Shown: positions 7,459 through 14,502, numbered from the stretch's first letter. The stretch: 19,576 nucleotides of DNA from an uncultured Lachnospiraceae bacterium (GCA_945788595.1 CALZMS010000001.1:1-19576), one strand, 5' to 3'. A program made the numbers and translations. The notes: generated by a model from the letters alone, not told the origin.

Positions 7459-7914
7459 ATGGTTACGGAAAAAGAAAAACAGGAATATCAGGAATACGTG
7501 GAAAAGATCACACCTACCCACAGCCTGCCAAAGAACATGGCCAAGGCTTTTCTGACAGGGGGGCTGATCTGTGTGCTGGGTCAGATCCTGACCAACTGGG
7601 GGCAGAGTCTGGGACTGGATGAAAAAATGAGCGGAAGCTTCTGTTCTGTACTTCTGGTACTGCTCAGTACGCTGCTGACAGCCCTGAATATCTGGCCCTA
7701 TATCGGCAAATTCGGGGGCGCAGGGGCACTGGTACCGATCACAGGCTTTGCCAACAGCGTGGCGGCACCGGCGGTGGAGTACCAGACGGAAGGCCAGGTT
7801 TTCGGTATCGGTGCCAAAATCTTTACCATTGCGGGACCGGTGATCCTGTACGGTATCCTGACATCCTGGGCATTGGGCTTCTGCTATTGGATGTGGCTTT
7901 TGTGGACGGTGTAA
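7459..7914 (+). CDS. spoVAC: Stage V sporulation protein AC
   Basis: Membrane protein of 151 aa, the SpoVA subunit reported to act as the mechanosensitive part of the spore dipicolinate channel. A short charged N-terminus is followed by AKAFLTGGLICVLGQILTNW, a second and third hydrophobic helix, the family hallmark GGAGALVPITGFANSVAAPAVEYQTEGQVFGIG (about 80-115), and a C-terminal hydrophobic end. RBS CAGGAGGTT precedes ATG 7459. It is the last gene of the operon here: the expected spoVAD and spoVAE are not present downstream, where a 278-nt non-coding region leads to cysK. Confidence 0.95.
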   Translation: MVTEKEKQEYQEYVEKITPTHSLPKNMAKAFLTGGLICVLGQILTNWGQSLGLDEKMSGSFCSVLLVLLSTLLTALNIWPYIGKFGGAGALVPITGFANSVAAPAVEYQTEGQVFGIGAKIFTIAGPVILYGILTSWALGFCYWMWLLWTV

Positions 7915-7929
7915 AATCGGAAAGAAAAT

Positions 7930-8085
7930 ACAGTATGCAGTTTTAAAGATAACGAAAAACGGGAAGATGTTGTATGCGGATTCATGTATGGAACAAAAAC
8001 GGAAGCGGTTATATGTGGATTCATGTATGGCACAAAACTGAAAAATGCAGGATGCAGCTTCCATGGAGAATAAGAATTCATAAAA
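7930..8085 (+). repeat. Imperfect 39-bp tandem repeats between spoVAC and cysK
   Basis: Two clear copies lie back to back at 7969-8007 and 8008-8046, sharing 30 of 39 positions and 27 of the first 30 (core GGATTCATGTATGG). A weaker copy at 7930-7968 keeps GTATGC and AAAA..GG-AAG in register, and a very degenerate fourth may follow at 8047-8085. The rest of the spoVAC-cysK gap (7915-8192) holds the cysK promoter and operator; I see no terminator for the spoVA operon. Confidence 0.75.
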
Positions 8086-8108
8086 TATGCTAAAAAGACA
8101 AATTATGG

Positions 8109-8137
8109 TTGACAAAAAAAGGGAAGGGGAGTAATAT
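8109..8137 (+). promoter_or_regulatory. Sigma-A promoter of cysK
   Basis: TTGACA (8109-8114), perfect consensus, 17-nt spacer, TAATAT (8132-8137). The predicted start is near 8144, giving a leader of about 50 nt before cysK. Confidence 0.85.
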
Positions 8138-8157
8138 AAGGCCATCGAAAGAAATAA

Positions 8158-8174
8158 CCTAGTTAAATAGTAGG
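8158..8174 (+). promoter_or_regulatory. Imperfect palindrome, candidate cysK operator
   Basis: CCTAGTTAAATAGTAGG has CCTA/TAGG ends and partial inner symmetry. It lies about 14 bases after the predicted transcription start, where a repressor would block elongation. Rrf2-type regulators (CymR/IscR) control cysK-like genes in Firmicutes and use dyads of this general kind; the assignment here is inference. Confidence 0.45.
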
Positions 8175-8192
8175 AAAGGTAGGGAAAATAAA

Positions 8193-9125
8193 ATGGGAAA
8201 ATTATACAAAAGCGCACTGGATCTGGTAGGCAATACTCCCCTGGTAGAGGCAGTCAACGTGGAAAAGGAGCTTGGCCTGAAAGCCACCATCGCTCTGAAA
8301 CTGGAATACTTTAACCCGGCAGGAAGCGTTAAGGACAGAGTTGGTAAAGCGCTGATCGAGGATGCAGAAGAGAATGGTCTCCTTAAAGAAGGCTCCGTGA
8401 TCATCGAGCCCACCTCCGGAAATACAGGTATCGGACTGGCATCCATTGCTGCTGTCAAAGGCTACCGCATTATCCTGACCATGCCGGAGACCATGAGCGT
8501 AGAGAGAAGAAATATCCTCAAAGCTTACGGTGCGGAGATCGTTCTGACCGATGGTACGAAAGGCATGAGCGGCGCCATCGCCAAAGCAGAAGAGCTGGCC
8601 AAAGAAATCCCGAACAGCTTTATCCCGGGACAGTTTGTCAATCCCGCCAATCCTGCTGTACATAGAGCCACCACAGGTCCGGAGATCTGGGCAGATACCG
8701 ACGGAAAAGTAGACATTTTCGTAGCTGGCGTAGGTACCGGCGGTACCGTTACCGGTGTAGGTGAATACCTGAAATCCCAGAATCCCGATGTAAAAATCGT
8801 TGCTGTAGAGCCGGCCACATCCCCGGTACTGTCCACTGGTAAAGGAGGTCCCCATAAGATCCAGGGTATCGGCGCAGGTTTTGTACCCAAAGTACTCAAT
8901 ACCGGCGTTTACGATGAAATCATTACGGTAGAAAACGAAGATGCCTTCGCCGCATCCAAGTTCCTGACCAAAAAAGAAGGCGTCCTCACCGGTATTTCCT
9001 CAGGCGCAGCCCTCCATGCAGCCATCGAACTGGCCAAACGCCCCGAAAACGAAGGCAAGCTGATCGTAGCCCTGCTCCCCGACGGTGGTGACAGATACTA
9101 CTCCACAGCATTATTCGTAGACTAA
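8193..9125 (+). CDS. cysK: Cysteine synthase (O-acetylserine thiol-lyase)
   Basis: PLP enzyme that makes L-cysteine from O-acetylserine and sulfide in the cytoplasm. The PLP lysine is K47 in [11 protein letters not shown]; the substrate-binding loop TSGNTG is at 74-79; the phosphate-cradle GTGGT is at 181-185; SSGAA and [10 protein letters not shown] mark the C-terminal part. Length 310 aa is standard for CysK/CysM of the CysK type. It has its own sigma-A promoter and candidate operator, and ends at a long hairpin shared with the convergent 80-aa gene, so it is monocistronic. No serine acetyltransferase (cysE) is nearby. Identity is secure; CysK versus a closely related paralogue cannot be separated by eye. 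Confidence 0.95.
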   Translation: MGKLYKSALDLVGNTPLVEAVNVEKELGLKATIALKLEYFNPAGSVKDRVGKALIEDAEENGLLKEGSVIIEPTSGNTGIGLASIAAVKGYRIILTMPETMSVERRNILKAYGAEIVLTDGTKGMSGAIAKAEELAKEIPNSFIPGQFVNPANPAVHRATTGPEIWADTDGKVDIFVAGVGTGGTVTGVGEYLKSQNPDVKIVAVEPATSPVLSTGKGGPHKIQGIGAGFVPKVLNTGVYDEIITVENEDAFAASKFLTKKEGVLTGISSGAALHAAIELAKRPENEGKLIVALLPDGGDRYYSTALFVD

Positions 9126-9146
9126 TATATCAAGCATAGTAAAACA

Positions 9147-9188
9147 GCTGCAGAAAACAGGGCCGGCGGAGCGCCTGTTTTCTGCAGC
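9147..9188. terminator. Bidirectional hairpin terminator
   Basis: Perfect 15-bp stem GCTGCAGAAAACAGG (9147-9161) with CCTGTTTTCTGCAGC (9174-9188) and a GC-rich 12-nt loop. The A-tract/T-tract inside the stem gives CAGG-loop-CCTGTTTT in both directions, serving cysK (+) and the 80-aa gene (-). Confidence 0.8.
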
Positions 9189-9202
9189 GTCACCGTCACT
9201 AA

Positions 9203-9445
9203 TCAAAAATATTCCCGTATCCACTGACAAAGCGTGGTCTCATAGTCCCCTTCCACATCCTCACTCTTACCGGCATGCATAAGGTTCGTCTCTACTCCCA
9301 CCGGCACATCTGTATCCGCATACTCCCAGATATGATAGGAAAGCCCCCGGTGCATAAAATCAATGCTGCCGCAGCCATCTTCCTCCGTATAGGTAAACGC
9401 AATATTTTTATCCTTCAGTTTTTGCTGTACAGTTTCTAAACGCAT
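9203..9445 (-). CDS. Conserved hypothetical protein, 80 aa
   Basis: Unrecognised small cytoplasmic protein. It starts MRLETVQQKLKDKNIAFTYT and contains EEDGCGSIDFMHRGLSYHIWEY, HAGKSEDVEGDY and a C-terminal CQWIREYF; the mix of charged and aromatic residues suggests a compact alpha/beta fold with no membrane segment. The start is well supported by AAGGAG eight or nine bases upstream on the minus strand. It is convergent with cysK and shares its terminator; the start faces nhaC across 254 nt. A -10-like TATAAT on the minus strand (9535-9540) lies 90 nt upstream without a good -35. I believe the GCGSIDFMHRG...YHIWE motif recurs in Lachnospiraceae proteins; no function is known to me. Confidence 0.8.
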   Translation of the reverse strand: MRLETVQQKLKDKNIAFTYTEEDGCGSIDFMHRGLSYHIWEYADTDVPVGVETNLMHAGKSEDVEGDYETTLCQWIREYF

Positions 9446-9524
9446 AATATGTTCTCCTTATATATTCCTTCAATCATGAAAAATTCCCTATAGGCTCTGC
9501 TTTTGTATTTCCATGGTAAAGTTA

Positions 9525-9562
9525 ACTGTTTTTCATTATAACAGTCGGAAATACTAAAGTAT
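9525..9562. other. Two inverted repeats in the divergent gap before nhaC
   Basis: ACTGTT (9525-9530) and AACAGT (9540-9545) form an inverted repeat with a 9-nt gap that overlaps the minus-strand TATAAT. ATACTAAAGTAT (9551-9562) is a perfect 12-bp palindrome. Either could be an operator for the 80-aa gene or nhaC. The rest of 9446-9699 shows only the nhaC promoter. Confidence 0.35.
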
Positions 9563-9616
9563 AGAACAGAATCTGCACTGTTTTGCGAAAAATGTCGAGT
9601 TATGTATAACTTTCAC

Positions 9617-9645
9617 TTTTCAAATGGCAAAAATGAACGTATACT
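9617..9645 (+). promoter_or_regulatory. Candidate promoter of nhaC
   Basis: TTTTCA (9617-9622), 17-nt spacer, TATACT (9640-9645). The start would be near 9652, about 48 nt before the ATG. A second weaker candidate, TTGCGA/TATAAC, lies some 35-40 nt upstream. Confidence 0.5.
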
Positions 9646-9699
9646 GTAACCTGAGAGAATTTTTATACAATATTGCTTTACAAAAAGAAAGGAAACATC

Positions 9700-11355
9700 A
9701 TGAGAAATCTACTGAAAAGCAAAAGAAAAGCTCTGCTGATTTCCGCACTGGCTCTGATCGCTGTACTGTGTCCGGTGCTGGTATTTGCGGCAGAGGAAGA
9801 AGCACAGGCGCTGCCGTCATGCTATGCTACGATCTGGGCACTGTTCCCGCCCCTGGTAGCTATCGTGCTGGCTCTGATCACCAAGGAGGTTTACAGCTCC
9901 CTGTTCATCGGTATTCTGGTGGGCGGTCTTCTGTATTCCGGATTCTCCTTTGAGGGAACCGTCACCCACGTTTTCAACGATGGCTTTATCAGCGTACTGG
10001 CAGATAGCTACAATATGGGTATCATTATCTTCCTGGTACTTTTGGGAACCATGGTAGCCCTGATGAACAAAGCCGGTGGTTCCGCAGCCTTCGGACGCTG
10101 GGCAAGTACCCATATCAAGACAAGAGTAGGCGCACAGCTGGCTACAGTTCTTCTGGGTGTGCTGATCTTTATCGATGACTACTTCAACTGTCTGACCGTC
10201 GGCAGCGTTATGCGCCCGGTAACAGACCGCCACAACGTATCGCGTGCCAAGCTGGCATATCTGATCGATGCCACAGCAGCGCCGATCTGTATCATTGCTC
10301 CCATTTCTTCCTGGGCAGCAGCTGTCAGCGGCTTTGTAGAGGGCGAGGATGGTCTGGCCCTGTTTGTAAGCGCTATTCCGTACAACTTCTACGCTCTGCT
10401 GACTATCGTAATGATGGTAGGAATGGTGCTGATGAAAGTAGAATTTGGTCCCATGGCCAAATATGAGAAAAATGCGCTGAACGGCGATCTGTTCTCTAAG
10501 GAAGAGCATCCTTTCTCCGGAGATACAGATGATAATGAAGGAAATCCCAACGGCAGAGTAATTGATCTGGTGATTCCGATTATTGCCCTGATCGCCAGCT
10601 GTGTTATCGGCATGATCTGGAGCGGCGGATTCTTTGCCGGCGAGGGCTTTATCAGCGCCTTTTCCAACAGTGATGCCTCTGTAGGTCTGGCTGTGGGAAG
10701 CTTCTTTGCCCTGATCATTACTATCATCATGTATATGATCCGCCATATCATGTCCTTTAAGGCCTGTATGGATTGCCTGATCGACGGCTTTAAGGCTATG
10801 GTTCCGGCTATTCTGATCCTGTCCATGGCATGGACGCTGAAGGCTATGACCGACAGCCTTGGCGCCAAGACTTTTGTAGAAGTAGCCATGCAGTCTACAG
10901 CCGGAGATCTGCAGAAATTCCTGCCGGCTATCATCTTCCTGGTAGGCTGTTTCCTGGCTTTTGCTACAGGTACATCCTGGGGAACCTTTGGTATCCTGAT
11001 TCCCATCGTTGTTGCTGTATTCCAGAGCTCCAACCATGAGCTGATGATCATTTCCATCTCCGCCTGCATGGCCGGTGCTGTATGTGGTGACCACTGCTCC
11101 CCGATCTCCGACACCACCATCATGGCTTCCGCCGGAGCCCAGTGCGATCATGTAAATCATGTATCTACACAGCTTCCCTATGCTATCGTGGCTGCAGCTG
11201 TATCCTTCGTGGCATACATTATTGCCGGATTTGTGCAGAATGTATTTATCTGTCTGCCGGTAGCCATTATTTTGATGATTCTGGTACTGGTTCTGCTAAA
11301 ATTCGTCAATCCGCCAATGGAGCAGGATAATGTCACAGCTGGCAATGAAGAATAA
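9700..11355 (+). CDS. NhaC-family Na+/H+ antiporter
   Basis: Polytopic membrane transporter of the NhaC family, exchanging Na+ for protons or coupled organic anions. 551 aa. The N-terminus (about 1-30) is a basic stretch, a hydrophobic helix and VFA-AEEE, resembling a cleavable signal peptide ahead of the usual transporter core. Conserved core elements are FIDDYFNCLTVGSVMRPVTD (about 157-176), a Ser/Ala-rich APISSWAAAVSGF helix, FATGTSWGTFGILIP, and GDHCSPISDTTIMASAGA near the C-terminus. Start ATG 9700 has AAAGGAAA upstream; the earlier in-frame TTG at 9673 has none. Own promoter and terminator make it monocistronic. NhaC relatives include malate/lactate exchangers such as MleN, so the exact substrate is open. 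Confidence 0.9.
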   Translation: MRNLLKSKRKALLISALALIAVLCPVLVFAAEEEAQALPSCYATIWALFPPLVAIVLALITKEVYSSLFIGILVGGLLYSGFSFEGTVTHVFNDGFISVLADSYNMGIIIFLVLLGTMVALMNKAGGSAAFGRWASTHIKTRVGAQLATVLLGVLIFIDDYFNCLTVGSVMRPVTDRHNVSRAKLAYLIDATAAPICIIAPISSWAAAVSGFVEGEDGLALFVSAIPYNFYALLTIVMMVGMVLMKVEFGPMAKYEKNALNGDLFSKEEHPFSGDTDDNEGNPNGRVIDLVIPIIALIASCVIGMIWSGGFFAGEGFISAFSNSDASVGLAVGSFFALIITIIMYMIRHIMSFKACMDCLIDGFKAMVPAILILSMAWTLKAMTDSLGAKTFVEVAMQSTAGDLQKFLPAIIFLVGCFLAFATGTSWGTFGILIPIVVAVFQSSNHELMIISISACMAGAVCGDHCSPISDTTIMASAGAQCDHVNHVSTQLPYAIVAAAVSFVAYIIAGFVQNVFICLPVAIILMILVLVLLKFVNPPMEQDNVTAGNEE

Positions 11356-11411
11356 TATCGTTTAAATGAAAACTGATTGAGCGCTGCTATAATGAGTGCT
11401 GAATAAATTTT

Positions 11412-11467
11412 AAATATCCATAATGTTTTGCTGAGTATATAGAGGCTGAACATTATGGATATTTTTT
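11412..11467 (+). terminator. Intrinsic terminator after nhaC
   Basis: 15-bp stem AATATCCATAATGTT (11413-11427) with AACATTATGGATATT (11449-11463), 21-nt loop, then a run of T to 11467. The stem is AT-rich but perfect. Confidence 0.85.
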
Positions 11468-11555
11468 ATAGGAAAATATCAAATATAAAACATTATGTTG
11501 AGGCTAAAACGGTTCGGTGGTTCATTCTTGCTTTTTATGAAATTGTTTTACACCG

Positions 11556-11584
11556 TTTACATCGAACATATGTTCTGATATAAT
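11556..11584 (+). promoter_or_regulatory. Sigma-A promoter of the radical SAM repair pair
   Basis: TTTACA (11556-11561), 17-nt spacer, perfect TATAAT (11579-11584). The start would be near 11591, about 53 nt before the ATG. The whole spacer is occupied by the LexA box. Upstream from 11468 to 11555 I see nothing else. Confidence 0.8.
11563..11576. promoter_or_regulatory. LexA (DinR) SOS box
   Basis: CGAACATATGTTCT matches 13 of 14 positions of the Gram-positive LexA consensus CGAACRNRYGTTYC, with a perfect GAACATATGTTC palindrome at its core. It sits between the -35 and -10 of the following operon, the classic place for LexA repression. Confidence 0.85.
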
Positions 11585-11643
11585 GGAGAAAAAGAGCAAT
11601 TGACTTAAATAAGAATAAATTGAATGAAAACGGAGGACAGGGT

Positions 11644-13086
11644 ATGGAACTGATTAAAGAGCTTACCCTTCAGGAAAAACTGCATATTCTGGCGGATGCG
11701 GCCAAGTACGATGTGGCCTGTACCTCTAGTGGTGTGGACCGTAAAGGCAAAGAAGGTTATCTGGGCAATTCCAGAGCCTGTGGAATCTGCCACAGCTTTG
11801 CGGCCGACGGTCGTTGTATTTCTCTTTTAAAAGTGCTGATGACGAATCATTGCGTCTACGACTGCAAATACTGTCTGAACAGAGTGTCCAACGATACGGT
11901 GCGCACTGCGTTTACACCCCAGGAGCTGTGCGAGCTGACGATAGAATTTTACAAGAGAAACTATATAGAAGGGCTGTTTCTGAGCTCCGGCATTCAGAAA
12001 AATCCCACCTATACCATGGAGAAAATGTGTGAAGCACTGGAGCTTTTGCGAACGACCTATAGGTTTAACGGCTATATTCATGTCAAAGCCGTTCCCGGGG
12101 CTCCGGATGAGCTGATCACCCGGGCCGGTTATCTCGCAGACAGGATGAGTATCAATCTGGAGCTACCCACAGCGGAGAGCATGAAAAAGCTGGCGCCCAA
12201 TAAGAGCTTCTCCACGATTCTAAAGCCTATGCGAAAGGTGACTAATACAATCGCTTCCCATCGTCTGGCCCAGGGGAAAAGTGCCTATCTGGAGCGTAGT
12301 ACATCGAATCAATATCTGTCCGGCAGTATCTTTTCCGAAAATCAGCGCCGCATTTCTGGTGCTTCCGGTGTGGGCGAAGAGAAGAAGGATCTGCTGACCA
12401 TATCCGGCCGGGAACACCAGAAGCTTTTGAACCGTCCCTTTGCGGCGGCGGGGCAGAGTACCCAGATGATCATTGGCGCTACGCAGGAGACGGATTATCA
12501 TTTGCTGAAGACCACCCAGAGTCTGTACCAGAAGTTTGATCTGAAACGGGTCTTTTTTTCCGCCTATGTGCCATTAAATGAAGACAGTGCGCTGCCCTCT
12601 CTGGATACGAAGCCGCCTCTCTTGCGGGAGCACAGGTTATATCAGGCGGACTGGCTGCTTAGATACTATGGGTTTCAGGCGGATGAACTGTTGTCCGAGG
12701 ATAAACCGAATTTCAACGAGCAGCTGGACCCGAAATGTGACTGGGCACTGCGACATCTGGAACGTTTTCCCATAGAGATCAATACGGCTCCCTATGAGGA
12801 TATTCTGCGGATTCCCGGTGTGGGGCCAAAGTCTGCGGCCAGGATCATACAGGCCAGACGATTCGGCAGCATTGATTTTGACCATTTAAAAAAGATGGGT
12901 GTGGTGCTGAAACGGGCCCATTATTTTATCACCTGCAATGGACGGATGATGTATCACATTCCCATCGAGGAGAGCTATATTACCCGTCAGCTGACCAGTG
13001 TGGAGTACAAGGAAAACTGGGAGCTTAAGCATCAGCAGGGTTACCGGCAGATGTCCCTGTTTTCGGATTTTGGCGTGCAGGCCTGA
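11644..13086 (+). CDS. Radical SAM DNA repair/modification protein (TIGR03916 type)
   Basis: 480-aa protein of the family I recognise as putative DNA modification/repair radical SAM protein, usually paired with the next gene's family. It shows KYDVACTSSG near residue 22, a cysteine-rich stretch CGICHSFAADGRC (C46, C49, C58), and the radical SAM [4Fe-4S] motif C70-VYD-C74-KY-C77 in NHCVYDCKYCLNR. The C-terminus carries a helix-hairpin-helix DNA-binding motif, ILRIPGVGPKSAARIIQ (about 386-402). ATG 11644 is chosen because CGGAGG lies about seven bases upstream. The LexA box in its promoter points to induction by DNA damage. Likely acts on DNA or a modified base with S-adenosylmethionine; the reaction is unknown. 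Confidence 0.93.
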   Translation: MELIKELTLQEKLHILADAAKYDVACTSSGVDRKGKEGYLGNSRACGICHSFAADGRCISLLKVLMTNHCVYDCKYCLNRVSNDTVRTAFTPQELCELTIEFYKRNYIEGLFLSSGIQKNPTYTMEKMCEALELLRTTYRFNGYIHVKAVPGAPDELITRAGYLADRMSINLELPTAESMKKLAPNKSFSTILKPMRKVTNTIASHRLAQGKSAYLERSTSNQYLSGSIFSENQRRISGASGVGEEKKDLLTISGREHQKLLNRPFAAAGQSTQMIIGATQETDYHLLKTTQSLYQKFDLKRVFFSAYVPLNEDSALPSLDTKPPLLREHRLYQADWLLRYYGFQADELLSEDKPNFNEQLDPKCDWALRHLERFPIEINTAPYEDILRIPGVGPKSAARIIQARRFGSIDFDHLKKMGVVLKRAHYFITCNGRMMYHIPIEESYITRQLTSVEYKENWELKHQQGYRQMSLFSDFGVQA

Positions 13087-13116
13087 GAAAAGCCTGTCTA
13101 AGAAAGAAGGATGACC

Positions 13117-13872
13117 ATGTATATTTATACCTGTGAAGAGGATTTTGAGAGTATGATGACCTGCATTTACGATGTGTGGGCTGACAGAAGAGGCAGCCAG
13201 AATGTGCGGTTGGAGCTGGAACCTGTAGGACAGCAGGAATTATTCAGTACGTATATCCGTGTACTAAGGGATGATACGAAAGCGGCAAAGGTCATTGCCT
13301 CCATACAGAAAAAAATTTCCCCGGAGGCCTACCGACAGGTGTATCTGGCAGCCATGAGTGATGCTGGGGACAGACTGGATGTGATCTATAGATTTTTGCT
13401 CCTTGGTTTTGCTTACGGCGGGGCGGTGACGAAGCGCCTGGCGGATGCCCCGGTGATGCGGCTGTTTGAGCTGAGCCGCCGGACGGGTAATGACATGCAT
13501 TATTACCGTGAATTTACACGTTTTGTGCGTATCGAACCGGGCATTTATGTAGCGCATATTGAACCAGCCTGCAATGTGGCAGTACTGGCGGCGGCACACT
13601 TTGCAGACCGAATGCCTTCGGAATACTGGATGATCGTGGATGATAAGCGAAGCCTCGCCGTAGTACATCCAAAGGATGAGGAATATTATGTCACACCCTT
13701 AAGCAAAGAGGAGCTTAAGAAACTGCAGACCATTGAGAAACAGCGGGATATCTATACGGATCTCTGGAAAGAATTTTTTGAAACGATTGCCATTAAAGAG
13801 AGAGAAAATCCCCGCTGTCAGAGAACACATATGCCGCTGCATTACCGGAAGCATGTGACGGAATTTATGTAG
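13117..13872 (+). CDS. Partner of the radical SAM protein (TIGR03915/DUF4130 type)
   Basis: 251-aa protein of the probable DNA metabolism family that accompanies the radical SAM protein upstream. It begins MYIYTCEEDFESMMTCIYDVW, typical for the family, and includes HYYREFTRFVRI, GIYVAHIEPACNVAVLAAAHFADRMP, DDKRSLAVVHP and a basic C-terminus RENPRCQRTHMPLHYRKHVTEF. In many genomes this family is fused to a uracil-DNA-glycosylase-like domain; that extension is absent here. I prefer ATG 13117 over 13111 because AGAAGG directly abuts 13111 and is correctly spaced for 13117. It follows the radical SAM gene by 30 nt in the same LexA-controlled unit and ends at a long hairpin. Function unproven. Confidence 0.9.
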   Translation: MYIYTCEEDFESMMTCIYDVWADRRGSQNVRLELEPVGQQELFSTYIRVLRDDTKAAKVIASIQKKISPEAYRQVYLAAMSDAGDRLDVIYRFLLLGFAYGGAVTKRLADAPVMRLFELSRRTGNDMHYYREFTRFVRIEPGIYVAHIEPACNVAVLAAAHFADRMPSEYWMIVDDKRSLAVVHPKDEEYYVTPLSKEELKKLQTIEKQRDIYTDLWKEFFETIAIKERENPRCQRTHMPLHYRKHVTEFM

Positions 13873-13887
13873 CTGTATCACAGAAAA

Positions 13888-13934
13888 AAGAACCCTGGAT
13901 CACAAAGGCTCGTTGAGCCGTGATCAGGGTTCTT
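13888..13934. terminator. Long hairpin terminator between convergent units
   Basis: AAGAACCCTGGATCAC (13888-13903) pairs with GTGATCAGGGTTCTT (13920-13934) apart from one bulged G; an inner GGCTC-GTT-GAGCC hairpin extends it. On the minus strand it is followed by a T-run (TTCTTTTTTCTG), so it clearly terminates the coat-gene transcript; it probably also stops the plus-strand repair operon. Confidence 0.88.
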
Positions 13935-13942
13935 ACGGAATA

Positions 13943-14221
13943 TTATGTCACGCTTTTAGAGAATTTCTGCTGCGCTTCCGTCACCTTTTTGGCTTCTGCC
14001 GCCGGGGTCTGGTAGAAGCCGCGCTGGTGCATCATATCAAACACTTCCTTCTGAATGCTGTGCTCCTGTTCCAGGATTTCCAGCATTACATTTCTCACAT
14101 TCTCATGAACACACTCACCGGCAAAAGTATTAAAGTGCTCCGTGGTGGATTTCTGTGCGGCCAAACCGTCGCCCAGAATTTCCTTGTCTGTAAAAAGCTG
14201 CATGTCCTGCATATTCTGCAT
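13943..14221 (-). CDS. Spore coat protein, CotF-like
   Basis: 92-aa small helical protein of the coat-F (ferritin-like) type, expected in the spore outer layers made by the mother cell. The N-terminus is Met/Gln-rich (MQNMQDMQLF); the family core reads ECVHENVRNVMLEILEQEHSIQKEVFDMMHQRGFYQTPAA, the usual helix followed by the RGFYQTP/GWY-like turn. RBS AGGAGG lies about eight bases before ATG 14221 on the minus strand. It starts 12 nt after the preceding 61-aa gene, so the two are an operon. Length is in the range of the short CotF proteins common in Clostridia, about half Bacillus CotF. Confidence 0.85.
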   Translation of the reverse strand: MQNMQDMQLFTDKEILGDGLAAQKSTTEHFNTFAGECVHENVRNVMLEILEQEHSIQKEVFDMMHQRGFYQTPAAEAKKVTEAQQKFSKSVT

Positions 14222-14233
14222 ATCTACTACCTC

Positions 14234-14419
14234 CTAACGTAACTGCTCATACAATGCATTAAAGTGACCCTGATGCTGCTCGGAAATACGCTCGTACTTC
14301 TGGCGGATTTCCGCATCCTGGGTGTGACTTGCCAGCATTTTGAATTTCTTTGTCAGCAGCTCCTCATCTGCCAGAAGATCGTTCAGGGCAGACAATTCTT
14401 TTTCCGATAACTGTCCCAT
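14234..14419 (-). CDS. Small helical protein, coat-associated, 61 aa
   Basis: Starts MGQLSEKELSALNDLLADEE and is all helix-forming, ending EQHQGHFNALYEQLR. The E..H pattern (SEQHQGHFNAL) resembles one half of a ferritin-like/coat-F bundle, so it is probably a partner of the CotF-like protein encoded 12 nt downstream. AAGGAGG sits about eight bases before ATG 14419 on the minus strand. The 83-nt gap to the traX stop holds GATACACT on the minus strand (14487-14494), similar to a sigma-E -10 (CATACAHT), but I find no matching -35. Too short for a confident family assignment; clearly a gene by its ribosome site and context. Confidence 0.78.
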   Translation of the reverse strand: MGQLSEKELSALNDLLADEELLTKKFKMLASHTQDAEIRQKYERISEQHQGHFNALYEQLR

Positions 14420-14502
14420 AATATATGCCTCCTTGTATTGAAATGAACAGTTTTAGGATGCCGCAAAGAACAACGTTTTATGCATGAGTGTATCATTTTG
14501 TA

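Noticed and set aside
7930..8085. CRISPR array
   Set aside because: The 39-bp units are directly adjacent without spacers, diverge strongly, and no cas gene is present.
6982..8217. 411-codon minus-strand frame over spoVAB, spoVAC and the repeat tract
   Set aside because: It runs antisense through two real genes with no start context; the repeating 13-residue pattern only mirrors the 39-bp DNA repeats.
9817..11160. 447-codon minus-strand frame over the NhaC gene
   Set aside because: Antisense shadow of the transporter; low-complexity Gln/His/Asp/Gly content and no ribosome site.
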